Both the position numbers and the translations under genes were made by a program. DNA of 8,117 nt from DASPPM01 sp035604475 (GTDB taxonomy: Bacteria; Pseudomonadota; Alphaproteobacteria; JACZXZ01): positions 1-8,117 of the forward strand of contig DATNIJ010000309.1 of the NCBI GenBank assembly GCA_035604475.1, in the 5' to 3' direction. The number at the start of each line of letters is the position of its first letter. The first letter of the stretch is position 1. The notes beneath the pieces were generated by a model that saw only the letters and a list, made by a program, of their open reading frames with translations, ran no database searches and was not told the origin of the DNA. Below are positions 1 to 6,173 of this stretch, piece after piece.

Positions 1-56
1 TCCCGCAAGCGGGAGAGGGAAGGGGCCCATCGCAAGGCGATGGGAAGGGTGAGGGA
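1..56 (+). repeat. Intergenic palindromic repeat, copy 1 (left end cut by window)
   Basis: This 56-base stretch matches 5939-5994 at 50 of 56 positions without gaps, and matches the reverse complement of the 6014-6076 copy more loosely. It contains two hairpins: one around 2-13 (CCCGC-AA-GCGGG) and one at 26-44 (CCCATCGC-AAG-GCGATGGG, 8 bp stem with a 3-nt loop). The other copies begin with extra C/T-rich bases pairing with the GAGAGGG that follows, so this copy probably starts a few bases left of the window. It resembles the dispersed GC-rich repeats common between alphaproteobacterial genes. Its right end is only 7 bases from the preferred urtB start, so it lies inside the urt transcript, presumably between urtA and urtB. 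Confidence 0.85.
51..55 (+). promoter_or_regulatory. Ribosome binding site of urtB, inside repeat copy 1
   Basis: GAGGG ends 8 bases before the ATG at 64, a good Shine-Dalgarno position. These bases belong to the conserved 3' end of the repeat: the same GGGTGAGGGA is at 5985-5994. The site helps choose the ATG at 64 over the one at 40, which sits within the repeat's second hairpin. Confidence 0.6.
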
Positions 57-63
57 CAGCGAC

Positions 64-1680
64 ATGCATCTGCTTGCTGCACTCCTCTTCCTCGTCGCCC
101 TCCTTCTCCTGCTGCCGCGCCCCGCCGCGGCCGACCCATTCGCGGATCTCGTTGCCAGGCTCGGCTCGGAGAGCTTCGCGGACAAGGAGGCTGCGGTCGC
201 CGGCTTGGGGGCGCTCGGCGATGCGCGCGCGATCGTCGTTTTGCAGGCGCTCTCCGAGGGCAAGCTCGCGGTGACGGCGGAGGGCAAGCGCGTCGTCATT
301 GCCGAGCAGGAGGGCGAACATTACAGGCTGACCGATGCCGCGAGCGGGGCGGCGCTCGGCATGGCCAAGAGCGACGCCGTCGATCGCGTGCTCGTCAACA
401 ACCGTTTGCGCGGCAGCATCGAATCGGCACTCTCCGGCCTGCAGATTTTCAGCCGCGATCCGCAGCAGCGCCTGGCCGCGGCGCGCGACGCGGGAAAGAC
501 CGCGACACCCCGGATGGCGGCGACGCTGGAGAAGGCGCTCGCGAGCGAGACCGTGCCCAAGGTCAAGGCGGCGATCGCGGCGAGCCTCAATGTCATCAAA
601 CTCAGGACCGGCACGCCCGAGGAGCGCATCAAGGCGATCGCCGGCTTCGCGGACGCAATGGATCCCGACGTCCGCAGCATGCTTTTGGACGTGGCCGCAG
701 CCCCCGATGCAACGCCCGAGGTGCGGGCGGCCGCCGAGGCGGCCGCCAAGCGGATCGGGACGAAGCTCAAGTTCGTCGAGCTCGGCGGCAATATCGTGCA
801 GGGCATAAGCCTCGGCTCGGTGCTGCTGCTCGCCGCGATCGGGCTTGCCATCACCTTCGGCCTGATGGGCGTCATCAACATGGCCCATGGCGAGATGATC
901 ATGCTGGGCGCCTATAGCGCCTACGTGGTGCAGCAGGCGTTCCGCGCCTTCCTGCCGCCGGGAATGTTCGGCTACTACCTCATCGTCTCGGTTCCGGTCG
1001 CGTTCCTCGCGGCGGGTGCCATGGGGGTCGCCCTCGAGCGCGGCATCATCCGCTTCCTCTACGGCCGCCCGCTCGAGACCATGCTGGCGACTTGGGGCAT
1101 CAGCCTCATCCTGCAACAGCTCGTGCGTTCGGTCTTCGGCGCGCCCAACAAGGAAGTGTCGAATCCCGAGTGGATGACCGGCGGCTTCGAGCTCATCGGC
1201 GGCTTCACGGTGACCTGGAACCGGCTCTACATCGTGATCTTCTGCTTCCTCATCTTAGGCGCCTTGGCCCTCATGCTGAAGCGCACGTCCTACGGCCTCA
1301 ACGTCCGCGCGGTGACGCAGAACCGCGACATGGCCTCGGTCATGGGTATCCGCGTAGCACGCGTCGATGCGCTCACCTTCGGCCTCGGCTCGGGCATCGC
1401 CGGCATGGCGGGGGTCGCCTTAAGCCAGATCGGCAACGTGAGTCCCAACCTCGGCTCGCTCTACATCGTCGACAGCTTCCTCGTCGTGGTGTTCGGCGGT
1501 GTGGGCAGCCTCATGGGCACGCTCGTGGGTGCGATGGGCCTCGGCATCGCCAACAAGTTCCTCGAGCCCTTCGCCGGCGCCATCCTCGGCAAAGTCCTCA
1601 TCCTGGTGGCGATCATCCTGTTCATCCAGAAGCGGCCGCGCGGGCTCTTCGCGCTCAAGGGCCGGGCGGCGGAGAGCTAG
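64..1680 (+). CDS. urtB: Urea ABC transporter permease UrtB
   Basis: UrtB is one of the two inner-membrane channel subunits of the high-affinity urea importer, related to LivH. From the ATG at 64 it is 538 aa. Residues 1-23 form a signal peptide: a leucine-rich core, then PRPAAA before D24. Residues 24 to about 240 are a helical, alanine-rich extension with HEAT-like character, which UrtB proteins carry and plain LivH permeases lack; it should be periplasmic. The permease covers about 243-538, with the LivH-type INMAHGEM segment near 271-278, several hydrophobic helices, and the ATPase-coupling region beginning YGLNVRAVTQNRDMA near 410. An in-frame ATG at 40 would add 8 residues encoded by the repeat and put charged residues before the signal peptide, so 64 is preferred. 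The stop lies 3 nt before urtC. Family call is very secure; the exact start is moderately so. Confidence 0.96.
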   Translation: MHLLAALLFLVALLLLLPRPAAADPFADLVARLGSESFADKEAAVAGLGALGDARAIVVLQALSEGKLAVTAEGKRVVIAEQEGEHYRLTDAASGAALGMAKSDAVDRVLVNNRLRGSIESALSGLQIFSRDPQQRLAAARDAGKTATPRMAATLEKALASETVPKVKAAIAASLNVIKLRTGTPEERIKAIAGFADAMDPDVRSMLLDVAAAPDATPEVRAAAEAAAKRIGTKLKFVELGGNIVQGISLGSVLLLAAIGLAITFGLMGVINMAHGEMIMLGAYSAYVVQQAFRAFLPPGMFGYYLIVSVPVAFLAAGAMGVALERGIIRFLYGRPLETMLATWGISLILQQLVRSVFGAPNKEVSNPEWMTGGFELIGGFTVTWNRLYIVIFCFLILGALALMLKRTSYGLNVRAVTQNRDMASVMGIRVARVDALTFGLGSGIAGMAGVALSQIGNVSPNLGSLYIVDSFLVVVFGGVGSLMGTLVGAMGLGIANKFLEPFAGAILGKVLILVAIILFIQKRPRGLFALKGRAAES

Positions 1681-1683
1681 GCC

Positions 1684-2823
1684 ATGGGCTACGCCGCCCG
1701 ACGCTTCACCACGCTCCTCGACCTCCGCGGCTGGGCCTGCTTCCTCGGCCTTGGCCTGGTGCTCGTCCTGGGCATACCGCTCCTCAACGGGGCGGTGCCG
1801 CAGGCCTCCGCCTTCCACCTCGGCGATTATCTCATCCCGCTCTTCGGCAAATATCTCTGCTACGCGATTCTTGCCCTCGCCATGGACCTGGTGTGGGGCT
1901 ATGCCGGCATCCTGAGCCTCGGCCACGGCGCCTTCTTCGCCCTCGGCGGCTATGCCTTCGGCATGTATCTCATGCGCTCGATCGGCACCCTCGGCGTCTA
2001 CAAGAACGCGATACTTCCGGACTTCATGGTCTTCCTCAATTGGAAGCAGCTGCCCTGGTATTGGTACGGCTTCGACTATTTCGCCTTCGCCGCCCTCATG
2101 ACCTTCCTCGTCCCCGGCCTCCTAGCGTTGGCACTCGGCTGGTTCGCCTTTCGCTCGCGCGTGACCGGCGTCTATCTCTCGATCATCACCCAGGCGATGA
2201 CCTTCGCCCTCCAGCTCGCCTTCTTCCGCAACGACATGGGATTCGGCGGCAACAACGGCCTCACCGACTTCAAAACGCTGCTCGGCTTCGACGTGCACGC
2301 GCCGGCGACGCGCATGGGCCTCTACCTCGCCTCCGCTTTAGCACTCGGGCTTGCCTTCCTCCTCTGCCGCTTCGTCGTCACCTCCAAGCTCGGCCGCGTG
2401 CTGCTCGCCATCCGCGACGCCGAGGCGCGGGTGCGCTTTCTCGGTTATTCGGTGACCAACGCCAAGCTCTTCGTCTTCACCGTCTCGGCCATGATCGCGG
2501 GATTGGCGGGGGCGCTTTACGTGCCGCAAGTCGGCATCATCAACCCCAGCGAGTTCTCGCCGGCGAGCTCGATCGAGGTCGCCGTCTGGGTCGCGGTCGG
2601 CGGGCGCGGCACGCTTGCGGGTGCGGCCGTCGGCGCCGTGCTCGTCAACCTCGCCAAGACCTACTTCACGGACGCCGCCCCCGAGGTGTGGCTCTTCTTT
2701 TTGGGTGCCCTCTTCATCCTGGTAACGCTCATCTTCCCGCGCGGCATTGCCGGCATGGCGCGCCAGTGGCGCGAATGGCGGGGCGCGCGGCGGGCGCTGC
2801 TCGCGCGGGGCGGCGATGACTGA
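1684..2823 (+). CDS. urtC: Urea ABC transporter permease UrtC
   Basis: UrtC is the second membrane channel subunit, a LivM-type permease that pairs with UrtB to carry urea across the inner membrane. At 379 aa it has the normal family length. Visible marks are a first membrane helix near 17-35, the segment GYAGILSLGHGAFFALGGY at 72-90 that typifies LivM/UrtC proteins, the FGGNNGLT loop at 187-194, and the ATPase-coupling region from GRVLLAIRDAEARVRFLGYS (237-256) into the helix at about 262-280. The C-terminal tail (about 355-379) is arginine-rich and probably cytoplasmic. The ATG at 1684 follows the urtB stop by 3 nt and has GGAG at 1671-1674 inside the end of urtB. The gene overlaps urtD by 8 nt, so the two are probably translationally coupled. 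Confidence 0.96.
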   Translation: MGYAARRFTTLLDLRGWACFLGLGLVLVLGIPLLNGAVPQASAFHLGDYLIPLFGKYLCYAILALAMDLVWGYAGILSLGHGAFFALGGYAFGMYLMRSIGTLGVYKNAILPDFMVFLNWKQLPWYWYGFDYFAFAALMTFLVPGLLALALGWFAFRSRVTGVYLSIITQAMTFALQLAFFRNDMGFGGNNGLTDFKTLLGFDVHAPATRMGLYLASALALGLAFLLCRFVVTSKLGRVLLAIRDAEARVRFLGYSVTNAKLFVFTVSAMIAGLAGALYVPQVGIINPSEFSPASSIEVAVWVAVGGRGTLAGAAVGAVLVNLAKTYFTDAAPEVWLFFLGALFILVTLIFPRGIAGMARQWREWRGARRALLARGGDD

Positions 2824-3628
2824 GGCGCTGGTGCTGATGCCGTCCGAGGCGTCCCGAGGCATGGTGACCGCGGCGGCTCCGGGGCCGGCGGCGGATACGC
2901 ATCTCTATCTCGACGGTGTTTCCGTCAGCTTCGACGGCTTCAAGGCGTTGAACGAGCTCTCCCTCGTCATCAACAAGGGCGAGCTCCGCACGGTCATCGG
3001 TCCGAACGGCGCCGGCAAGACGACGATGATGGATGTCGTCACCGGCAGGACGCGGCCGGACAAGGGCGAGGTCTTCTTCGACGGCAAGATCGACCTTACC
3101 AAGCTCGAGGAGAGCGCCATCGCCAATTTGGGCATCGGGCGCAAGTTCCAGAAGCCGACGGTATTCGAGAACCTCACGGTGTTCGAGAATCTCGAGCTGG
3201 CGCTGAGGACATCGCGCGGCATCTGGCGCACGCTGCTCTATCGCATGAGGAGGGAGCATCGTGCGCGCATCGAGGATATCCTCGTCACCATCGGTCTCAC
3301 CGACCGGACGGGTGCCATTGCCGGCACGCTCAGCCACGGGCAGAAGCAGTGGCTCGAGATCGGCATGCTGCTCATTCAGGACGCGCAGCTCCTGCTGCTC
3401 GACGAGCCCGTCGCGGGCATGACCGATCACGAGACGGAAACCACGGTCGAGCTTCTCCTTGCCATCGCGGGACCGCGCACCGTCGTCGTGGTCGAGCACG
3501 ACATGGAGTTCGTGCGCCGCTTGGGTGCCAGGATCAGCGTGCTTCACGAGGGCTCGGTGCTCGCAGAGGGGACGGTCGAGCACGTGCAGAACGACCCGCG
3601 CGTCATCGAAGTCTATCTGGGGCGCTGA
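2816..3628 (+). CDS. urtD: Urea ABC transporter ATP-binding protein UrtD
   Basis: UrtD is one of the two cytoplasmic ATPases (LivG-like) that drive urea import. From the ATG at 2816 it is 270 aa. All nucleotide-binding elements are present: Walker A GPNGAGKTT at 62-70, Q-loop glutamine 112 within FQKPTVFENL, ABC signature LSHGQ at 172-176, Walker B LLLLDEP at 192-198, and switch histidine 228 in VVEHD. The C-terminus (VQNDPRVIEVYLGR) is the usual LivG/UrtD ending. The start is embedded in the end of urtC (ATGACTGA), a standard coupling arrangement. A longer in-frame ORF from 2747 would add 23 Arg/Gly/Ala-rich residues that merely read the urtC tail in another frame, so it is rejected. Residues 1-28 before the ABC domain are weakly conserved, so an internal start is possible but less likely. 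Confidence 0.96.
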   Translation: MTEALVLMPSEASRGMVTAAAPGPAADTHLYLDGVSVSFDGFKALNELSLVINKGELRTVIGPNGAGKTTMMDVVTGRTRPDKGEVFFDGKIDLTKLEESAIANLGIGRKFQKPTVFENLTVFENLELALRTSRGIWRTLLYRMRREHRARIEDILVTIGLTDRTGAIAGTLSHGQKQWLEIGMLLIQDAQLLLLDEPVAGMTDHETETTVELLLAIAGPRTVVVVEHDMEFVRRLGARISVLHEGSVLAEGTVEHVQNDPRVIEVYLGR

Positions 3629-3629
3629 G

Positions 3630-4325
3630 ATGCTGGCCGTCGAGGGCGTCAATCTCTACTACGGCGCGAGCCACGCGCTCAGGGACGTGAGCATCACCGC
3701 CGAGGTGGGCAAGATCACCTGCCTCCTGGGGCGCAACGGGGTCGGCAAGACGAGCCTCTTGCGCGCCATCTGCGGGCTCGCTCCCATCGCCAGCGGGCGA
3801 ATCGAATGGGAAGGGCGCGATCTCAAGCAGCTCAAGCCCTATGAGCGCGCGCGGCTCGGCATCGCGTTGGTGCCGCAGGGACGCGAGATCTTCCCGCGCT
3901 TGACCGTACTCGAGAATCTCATGACCGGGCTCGGCACCTTGCCCCGCGCGATCCGCAACATCCCCGGAGAGATTTTCGAGCTCTTCCCCGTGCTCAAGGC
4001 GATGGCAGCGCGTCGCGGCGGCGACCTCTCCGGCGGACAGCAGCAGCAGCTCGCCATCGCCCGCGCGCTCGTCATGCGCCCCCGGCTCCTCATACTCGAC
4101 GAGCCCACCGAGGGCATCCAACCCTCGATCATCAAGGAGATCGAGCGCGTCATCCGCAAGCTGGCCGGGCGCGGCGACATGGCGATCCTCCTCGTCGAGC
4201 AGTATTTCGAGTTCGCGCGCCAACTCGCCGACCGCTTCGCCGTCATGCAGCGCGGCGAGGTCGTGCTTGCCGGCCCCGTCGAGGATATGGTGGAAGCCGA
4301 GGTTCGGCGCTACCTTACCGTCTAA
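3630..4325 (+). CDS. urtE: Urea ABC transporter ATP-binding protein UrtE
   Basis: UrtE is the second ATPase of the urea importer (LivF-like), forming the cytoplasmic motor with UrtD. The 231 aa length is typical. Motifs: Walker A GRNGVGKT at 34-41, Q-loop Q83 in VPQGREIFPRLTVLENL, signature LSGGQ at 133-137 followed by QQQLAIARAL, and Walker B LLILDEP at 153-159. The switch position reads LLVEQYFEFA, with glutamine 191 where most ABC ATPases have histidine; this is usual for LivF/UrtE and not damage. The C-terminus EAEVRRYLTV is the family ending. The ATG follows the urtD stop by one base (TGA-G-ATG), pointing to coupled translation. The codons upstream of 3630 in the same frame belong to the urtD region read out of frame, so no longer start is credible. 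Confidence 0.97.
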   Translation: MLAVEGVNLYYGASHALRDVSITAEVGKITCLLGRNGVGKTSLLRAICGLAPIASGRIEWEGRDLKQLKPYERARLGIALVPQGREIFPRLTVLENLMTGLGTLPRAIRNIPGEIFELFPVLKAMAARRGGDLSGGQQQQLAIARALVMRPRLLILDEPTEGIQPSIIKEIERVIRKLAGRGDMAILLVEQYFEFARQLADRFAVMQRGEVVLAGPVEDMVEAEVRRYLTV

Positions 4326-4326
4326 G

Positions 4327-5202
4327 GTGAAGCACAATGTCCGCCTCGTCCGCGCGCCGGAGCCGCTCGAGCAACGCCTCGAGCGCTGTCATGGCGTGGC
4401 GGAGCTCGCCTTCGCGCGCGCGAGCGCGGGGAGGGGGGCGGTCCTCCGCCGCCTCTATCAGCAAACGCCTTGCCGGGTGCTGTTTCCGCGCGCAGAGGAA
4501 GGCGATCTTTTGACCGCCGTCCTGCTGACGACCTCGGGCGGGCTCACCGGCGGCGACAGCCTGGCTCTTTCGATCGAGGCGCTTGCCGGCGCCTCCGCCT
4601 CGGTCACCACGCAAGCCGCCGAGAAGATCTATCGCTCGCTCGGGAGCGACGCCAGGATCGAGGTGGCCCTCGGCGTGGGCGAGGGCGCCTGGCTCGAGTG
4701 GCTGCCGCAGGAGACCATCCTTTTCGAGGGCGCCCGGCTCTTGCGGCGGAACGAGGTGACGCTCGCACCCGGCGGACGGCTCCTCGCGGGGGAGATGCTG
4801 ACGTTCGGCCGCAGCGCGCGCGGCGAGCAGCTCACGCGCGGGCGGCTGCACGATGGCTGGCGCGTGCGCCGCGGCAGCAGGCTCGTTTGGGCCGATGCGC
4901 TTCACCTTGAAGGCGAGGTGGGACGGCTCATCGCTGAGCGCGCCGGCTGCGACGGTGCCGCCGCGGTTGCGCTGCTCGTCTATGCGGCGGACGATGCGGC
5001 GCGCTGGCTCGATGCCGCGCGCGACCTGCTCGCCCAAGCTTCGAGCCGTGCCGCGGCGTCGGTCGTGAACGGCGTGCTGCTGGCGCGCCTCATCGGCCGC
5101 GAGGCGCTGGCCGTGCGCGAGGATTTCGCCCATCTCGCCAAGTCGCTGCGCGCGGCTATCGCGGGTCTGCCGCCGCGGCTGCCGCGCGCATGGGCCACAT
5201 GA
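4327..5202 (+). CDS. ureD: Urease accessory protein UreD (UreH)
   Basis: UreD is a cytoplasmic scaffold that binds apo-urease and, with UreF and UreG, channels nickel to the active site. From the GTG at 4327 it is 291 aa, normal for the family. Characteristic blocks are VLFPR (51-55), TSGGLTGGD (69-77), TTQAAEKIYRS (94-104), WLPQETILFEGA (125-136) and the GRSARGE block (161-167). The GTG is one base after the urtE stop (TAA-G-GTG). I see no clear Shine-Dalgarno, so it probably relies on ribosomes finishing urtE. Longer in-frame readings begin inside urtE (for example a TTG at 4267) and add unconserved residues. The ATG at 4337 is out of frame. A later GTG at 4396 would cut into the beta-rich N-terminal region. 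Function is secure; the start is likely but not proven. Confidence 0.93.
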   Translation: MKHNVRLVRAPEPLEQRLERCHGVAELAFARASAGRGAVLRRLYQQTPCRVLFPRAEEGDLLTAVLLTTSGGLTGGDSLALSIEALAGASASVTTQAAEKIYRSLGSDARIEVALGVGEGAWLEWLPQETILFEGARLLRRNEVTLAPGGRLLAGEMLTFGRSARGEQLTRGRLHDGWRVRRGSRLVWADALHLEGEVGRLIAERAGCDGAAAVALLVYAADDAARWLDAARDLLAQASSRAAASVVNGVLLARLIGREALAVREDFAHLAKSLRAAIAGLPPRLPRAWAT

Positions 5203-5211
5203 GCGAATAGA

Positions 5212-5220
5212 AGAGGGAGG
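5212..5220 (+). promoter_or_regulatory. Ribosome binding site of ureA
   Basis: AGAGGGAGG ends 5 bases before the GTG at 5226. This is the strongest Shine-Dalgarno in the first half of the window and fixes the GTG as the ureA start. It lies in the 23-nt ureD-ureA gap, so ureA can be initiated independently of ureD. Confidence 0.8.
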
Positions 5221-5225
5221 ACGAG

Positions 5226-5543
5226 GTGAATCTCACGCCACGGGAAAAGGACAAGCTCTTGATCGCGATGGCTGCGATCGTCGCGCGCAAGCGCCTCGAG
5301 CGCGGGGTGAAGCTCAACTATCCGGAAGCGGTCGCCCTCATCAGCGACTTCGTCGTCGAAGGCGCGCGCGACGGGCGCAGCGTGGCCGAGCTGATGCGCG
5401 ACGGTGCGGGGGTGATCGGGCGCGATCAGGTGATGGAAGGGATCGCGGAGATGGTGGACGAGGTCCAGGTCGAGGCGACCTTCCCCGACGGGACCAAGCT
5501 CGTCACCGTGCACCATCCGATCCGCTCCGGGAGGGCGCCATGA
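5226..5543 (+). CDS. ureA: Urease subunit gamma UreA
   Basis: UreA is the smallest structural subunit of bacterial urease and packs with UreB and UreC into a (UreABC)3 enzyme in the cytoplasm. The start is GTG, and the protein begins MNLTPREKDKLLIAMAAIVA, the near-invariant UreA opening. Other hallmark blocks are RKRLERGVKLNYPEAVALIS, FVVEGARDGRSVAELM, QVMEGIAEMVDEVQVEATFP and DGTKLVTVHHPIR. The usual protein stops near that final PIR at about 100 aa. Here it runs five residues further (SGRAP) to 105 aa, because the reading frame passes through the ureB ribosome binding site before stopping. The stop overlaps the ureB start (ATGA). No catalytic residues are expected in this subunit. Confidence 0.98.
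   Translation: MNLTPREKDKLLIAMAAIVARKRLERGVKLNYPEAVALISDFVVEGARDGRSVAELMRDGAGVIGRDQVMEGIAEMVDEVQVEATFPDGTKLVTVHHPIRSGRAP
5530..5534 (+). promoter_or_regulatory. Ribosome binding site of ureB within the ureA 3' end
   Basis: GGAGG ends 5 bases before the ATG at 5540. It is encoded by the serine-glycine-arginine codons of the extra ureA C-terminal tail, so it does double duty as ureA coding sequence and ureB initiation signal. Confidence 0.7.
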
Positions 5544-5845
5544 TCCCCGGCGAGGTGATCGCGAAGGAAGGCGAGCTGGTCCTCAACGAGGGCCGCGCGG
5601 CGCTCACGCTCGAGGTCGCCAACTGCGGCGACCGTCCGATCCAGGTCGGCAGCCATTACCATTTCTACGAGACGAATGCGGCACTCGCCTTCGAGCGGGC
5701 GAGGACGCGCGGCATGCGCCTCGACATCCCGGCGGGGACGGCGGTGCGCTTCGAGCCGGGCCAGACCCGCAAGGTGACGCTCATCCCTTACGCGGGTGCG
5801 CGCACCGTCTACGGCTTCAACGGCAAAGTGAACGCCAAGCTCTGA
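5540..5845 (+). CDS. ureB: Urease subunit beta UreB
   Basis: UreB is the second small structural subunit of urease, a beta-rich protein that bridges subunits in the trimer and helps cover the active-site region. It is 101 aa, the normal length for a stand-alone UreB. It opens MIPGEVIAKEGELVLNEGR and contains the typical blocks QVGSHYHFYETNAALAF, RGMRLDIPAGTAVRFEPGQ, KVTLIPYAGARTVYGFNG and the ending KVNAKL. It overlaps the ureA stop by 4 nt and has GGAGG at 5530-5534, so initiation is secure. Unlike its upstream neighbours it is followed by a 340-nt spacer before the next gene. Nothing in it looks degraded. Confidence 0.98.
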   Translation: MIPGEVIAKEGELVLNEGRAALTLEVANCGDRPIQVGSHYHFYETNAALAFERARTRGMRLDIPAGTAVRFEPGQTRKVTLIPYAGARTVYGFNGKVNAKL

Positions 5846-5897
5846 GGGGCCGACGCCAAAATGCATCCATCATTTGCAACGCACGACCCGCCACCCA

Positions 5898-5917
5898 TCC
5901 TCATTCCCGCGCAAGCG
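5898..5917 (+). repeat. Left arm of an outer imperfect inverted repeat
   Basis: These 20 bases match the reverse complement of 6121-6140 at 16 of 20 positions. The core CATTCCCGCGCAAGCGG looks like another common alphaproteobacterial palindromic repeat (TCATTCCCGCG...AGCGGGAAT type, from memory). Here its right side appears broken off soon after position 5918. Confidence 0.5.
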
Positions 5918-5932
5918 GAAGAAGACAAGAAA

Positions 5933-5994
5933 CCCCTCTCCCGCTTGCGGGAGAGGGAAGGGGCCCATCCCGAAGGGATGGGAAGGGTGAGGGA
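5933..5994 (+). repeat. Intergenic palindromic repeat, copy 2 (forward)
   Basis: This is a complete 62-base copy in the same orientation as copy 1. Hairpin one is CTCTCCCGC-TT-GCGGGAGAG at 5936-5955. Hairpin two is CCCATCCC-GAA-GGGATGGG at 5964-5982. The end GGGTGAGGGA equals the copy 1 end. Its first 25 bases (5933-5957) are a perfect reverse complement of 6052-6076, so it forms one arm of a large inverted repeat with copy 3. Confidence 0.9.
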
Positions 5995-6013
5995 ATGCCA
6001 GATGTCGGCGCCG

Positions 6014-6076
6014 TCACTCACCCTCCCACGGCCTTACGGCCGCGGGCCCCTCCCTCTCCCGCAAGCGGGAGAGGGG
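6014..6076 (-). repeat. Intergenic palindromic repeat, copy 3 (inverted)
   Basis: This 63-base copy is in the opposite orientation to copies 1 and 2 and is separated from copy 2 by 19 bases. Read on the minus strand, it keeps the first hairpin exactly as in copy 2. The second hairpin has a different sequence, CCCGCGGCC-GTAA-GGCCGTGGG, still paired apart from one G·T, which would be a G·U wobble in minus-strand RNA and an A·C mismatch in plus-strand RNA. Together with copy 2 it could fold into one long cruciform or RNA stem across the spacer. Confidence 0.88.
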
Positions 6077-6120
6077 CTGATCGCGATCGTCGCCTCCGCG
6101 AGGACAGCTGTCTGCCGTAG

Positions 6121-6140
6121 CGCTTTCGCGGGGGTGACGA
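6121..6140 (-). repeat. Right arm of an outer imperfect inverted repeat
   Basis: The sequence CGCTTTCGCGGGGGTGACGA is the imperfect partner (16 of 20) of the reverse complement of 5898-5917. Arms of this style normally sit next to one another in a compact palindrome. Here they are about 200 bases apart with copies 2 and 3 between them, consistent with an older repeat split by later insertion. Confidence 0.5.
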
Positions 6141-6173
6141 GGGGTCCAGACAAATCATTTCGCGTCGGTCTCT

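Noticed and set aside
40..63. Upstream ATG for urtB at 40
   Set aside because: It lies in the hairpin of repeat copy 1 and adds charged residues (MGRVRDSD) before an otherwise clean signal peptide. The ATG at 64 has a better-placed GAGGG.
3160..3195. Tandem 18-base duplication in urtD (TVFENL repeated)
   Set aside because: UrtD proteins generally have a similar double motif here after the Q-loop (from memory of the family), so this looks ancestral and not a recent duplication or assembly error.
2729..3652. Minus-strand open frame (307 codons) opposite urtD
   Set aside because: It is another mirror frame of a strongly coding GC-rich gene. The plus-strand UrtD has every ABC ATPase motif in place.
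4197..4205. Missing switch histidine in UrtE (VEQ and not VEH)
   Set aside because: Glutamine at this position is the normal state in LivF/UrtE-type ATPases, so it does not indicate a defective protein.
4267..4339. Alternative ureD starts: in-frame TTG at 4267 and ATG at 4337
   Set aside because: The TTG is well inside urtE and adds unconserved residues. The ATG at 4337 is out of frame with ureD and its frame soon closes.
5855..5885. Possible sigma-54 promoter near the TTGCAAC at about 5876 before ureC
   Set aside because: The GG of the -24 element is missing at the required spacing, and I see no other convincing promoter match.
6014..6085. Intrinsic terminator from the strong hairpins after ureB
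   Set aside because: The bases after the hairpins (CTGATCGCG) have no T-run, and ureC, needed for the same enzyme, lies downstream in the same direction. Partial termination cannot be excluded, but no terminator is supported.
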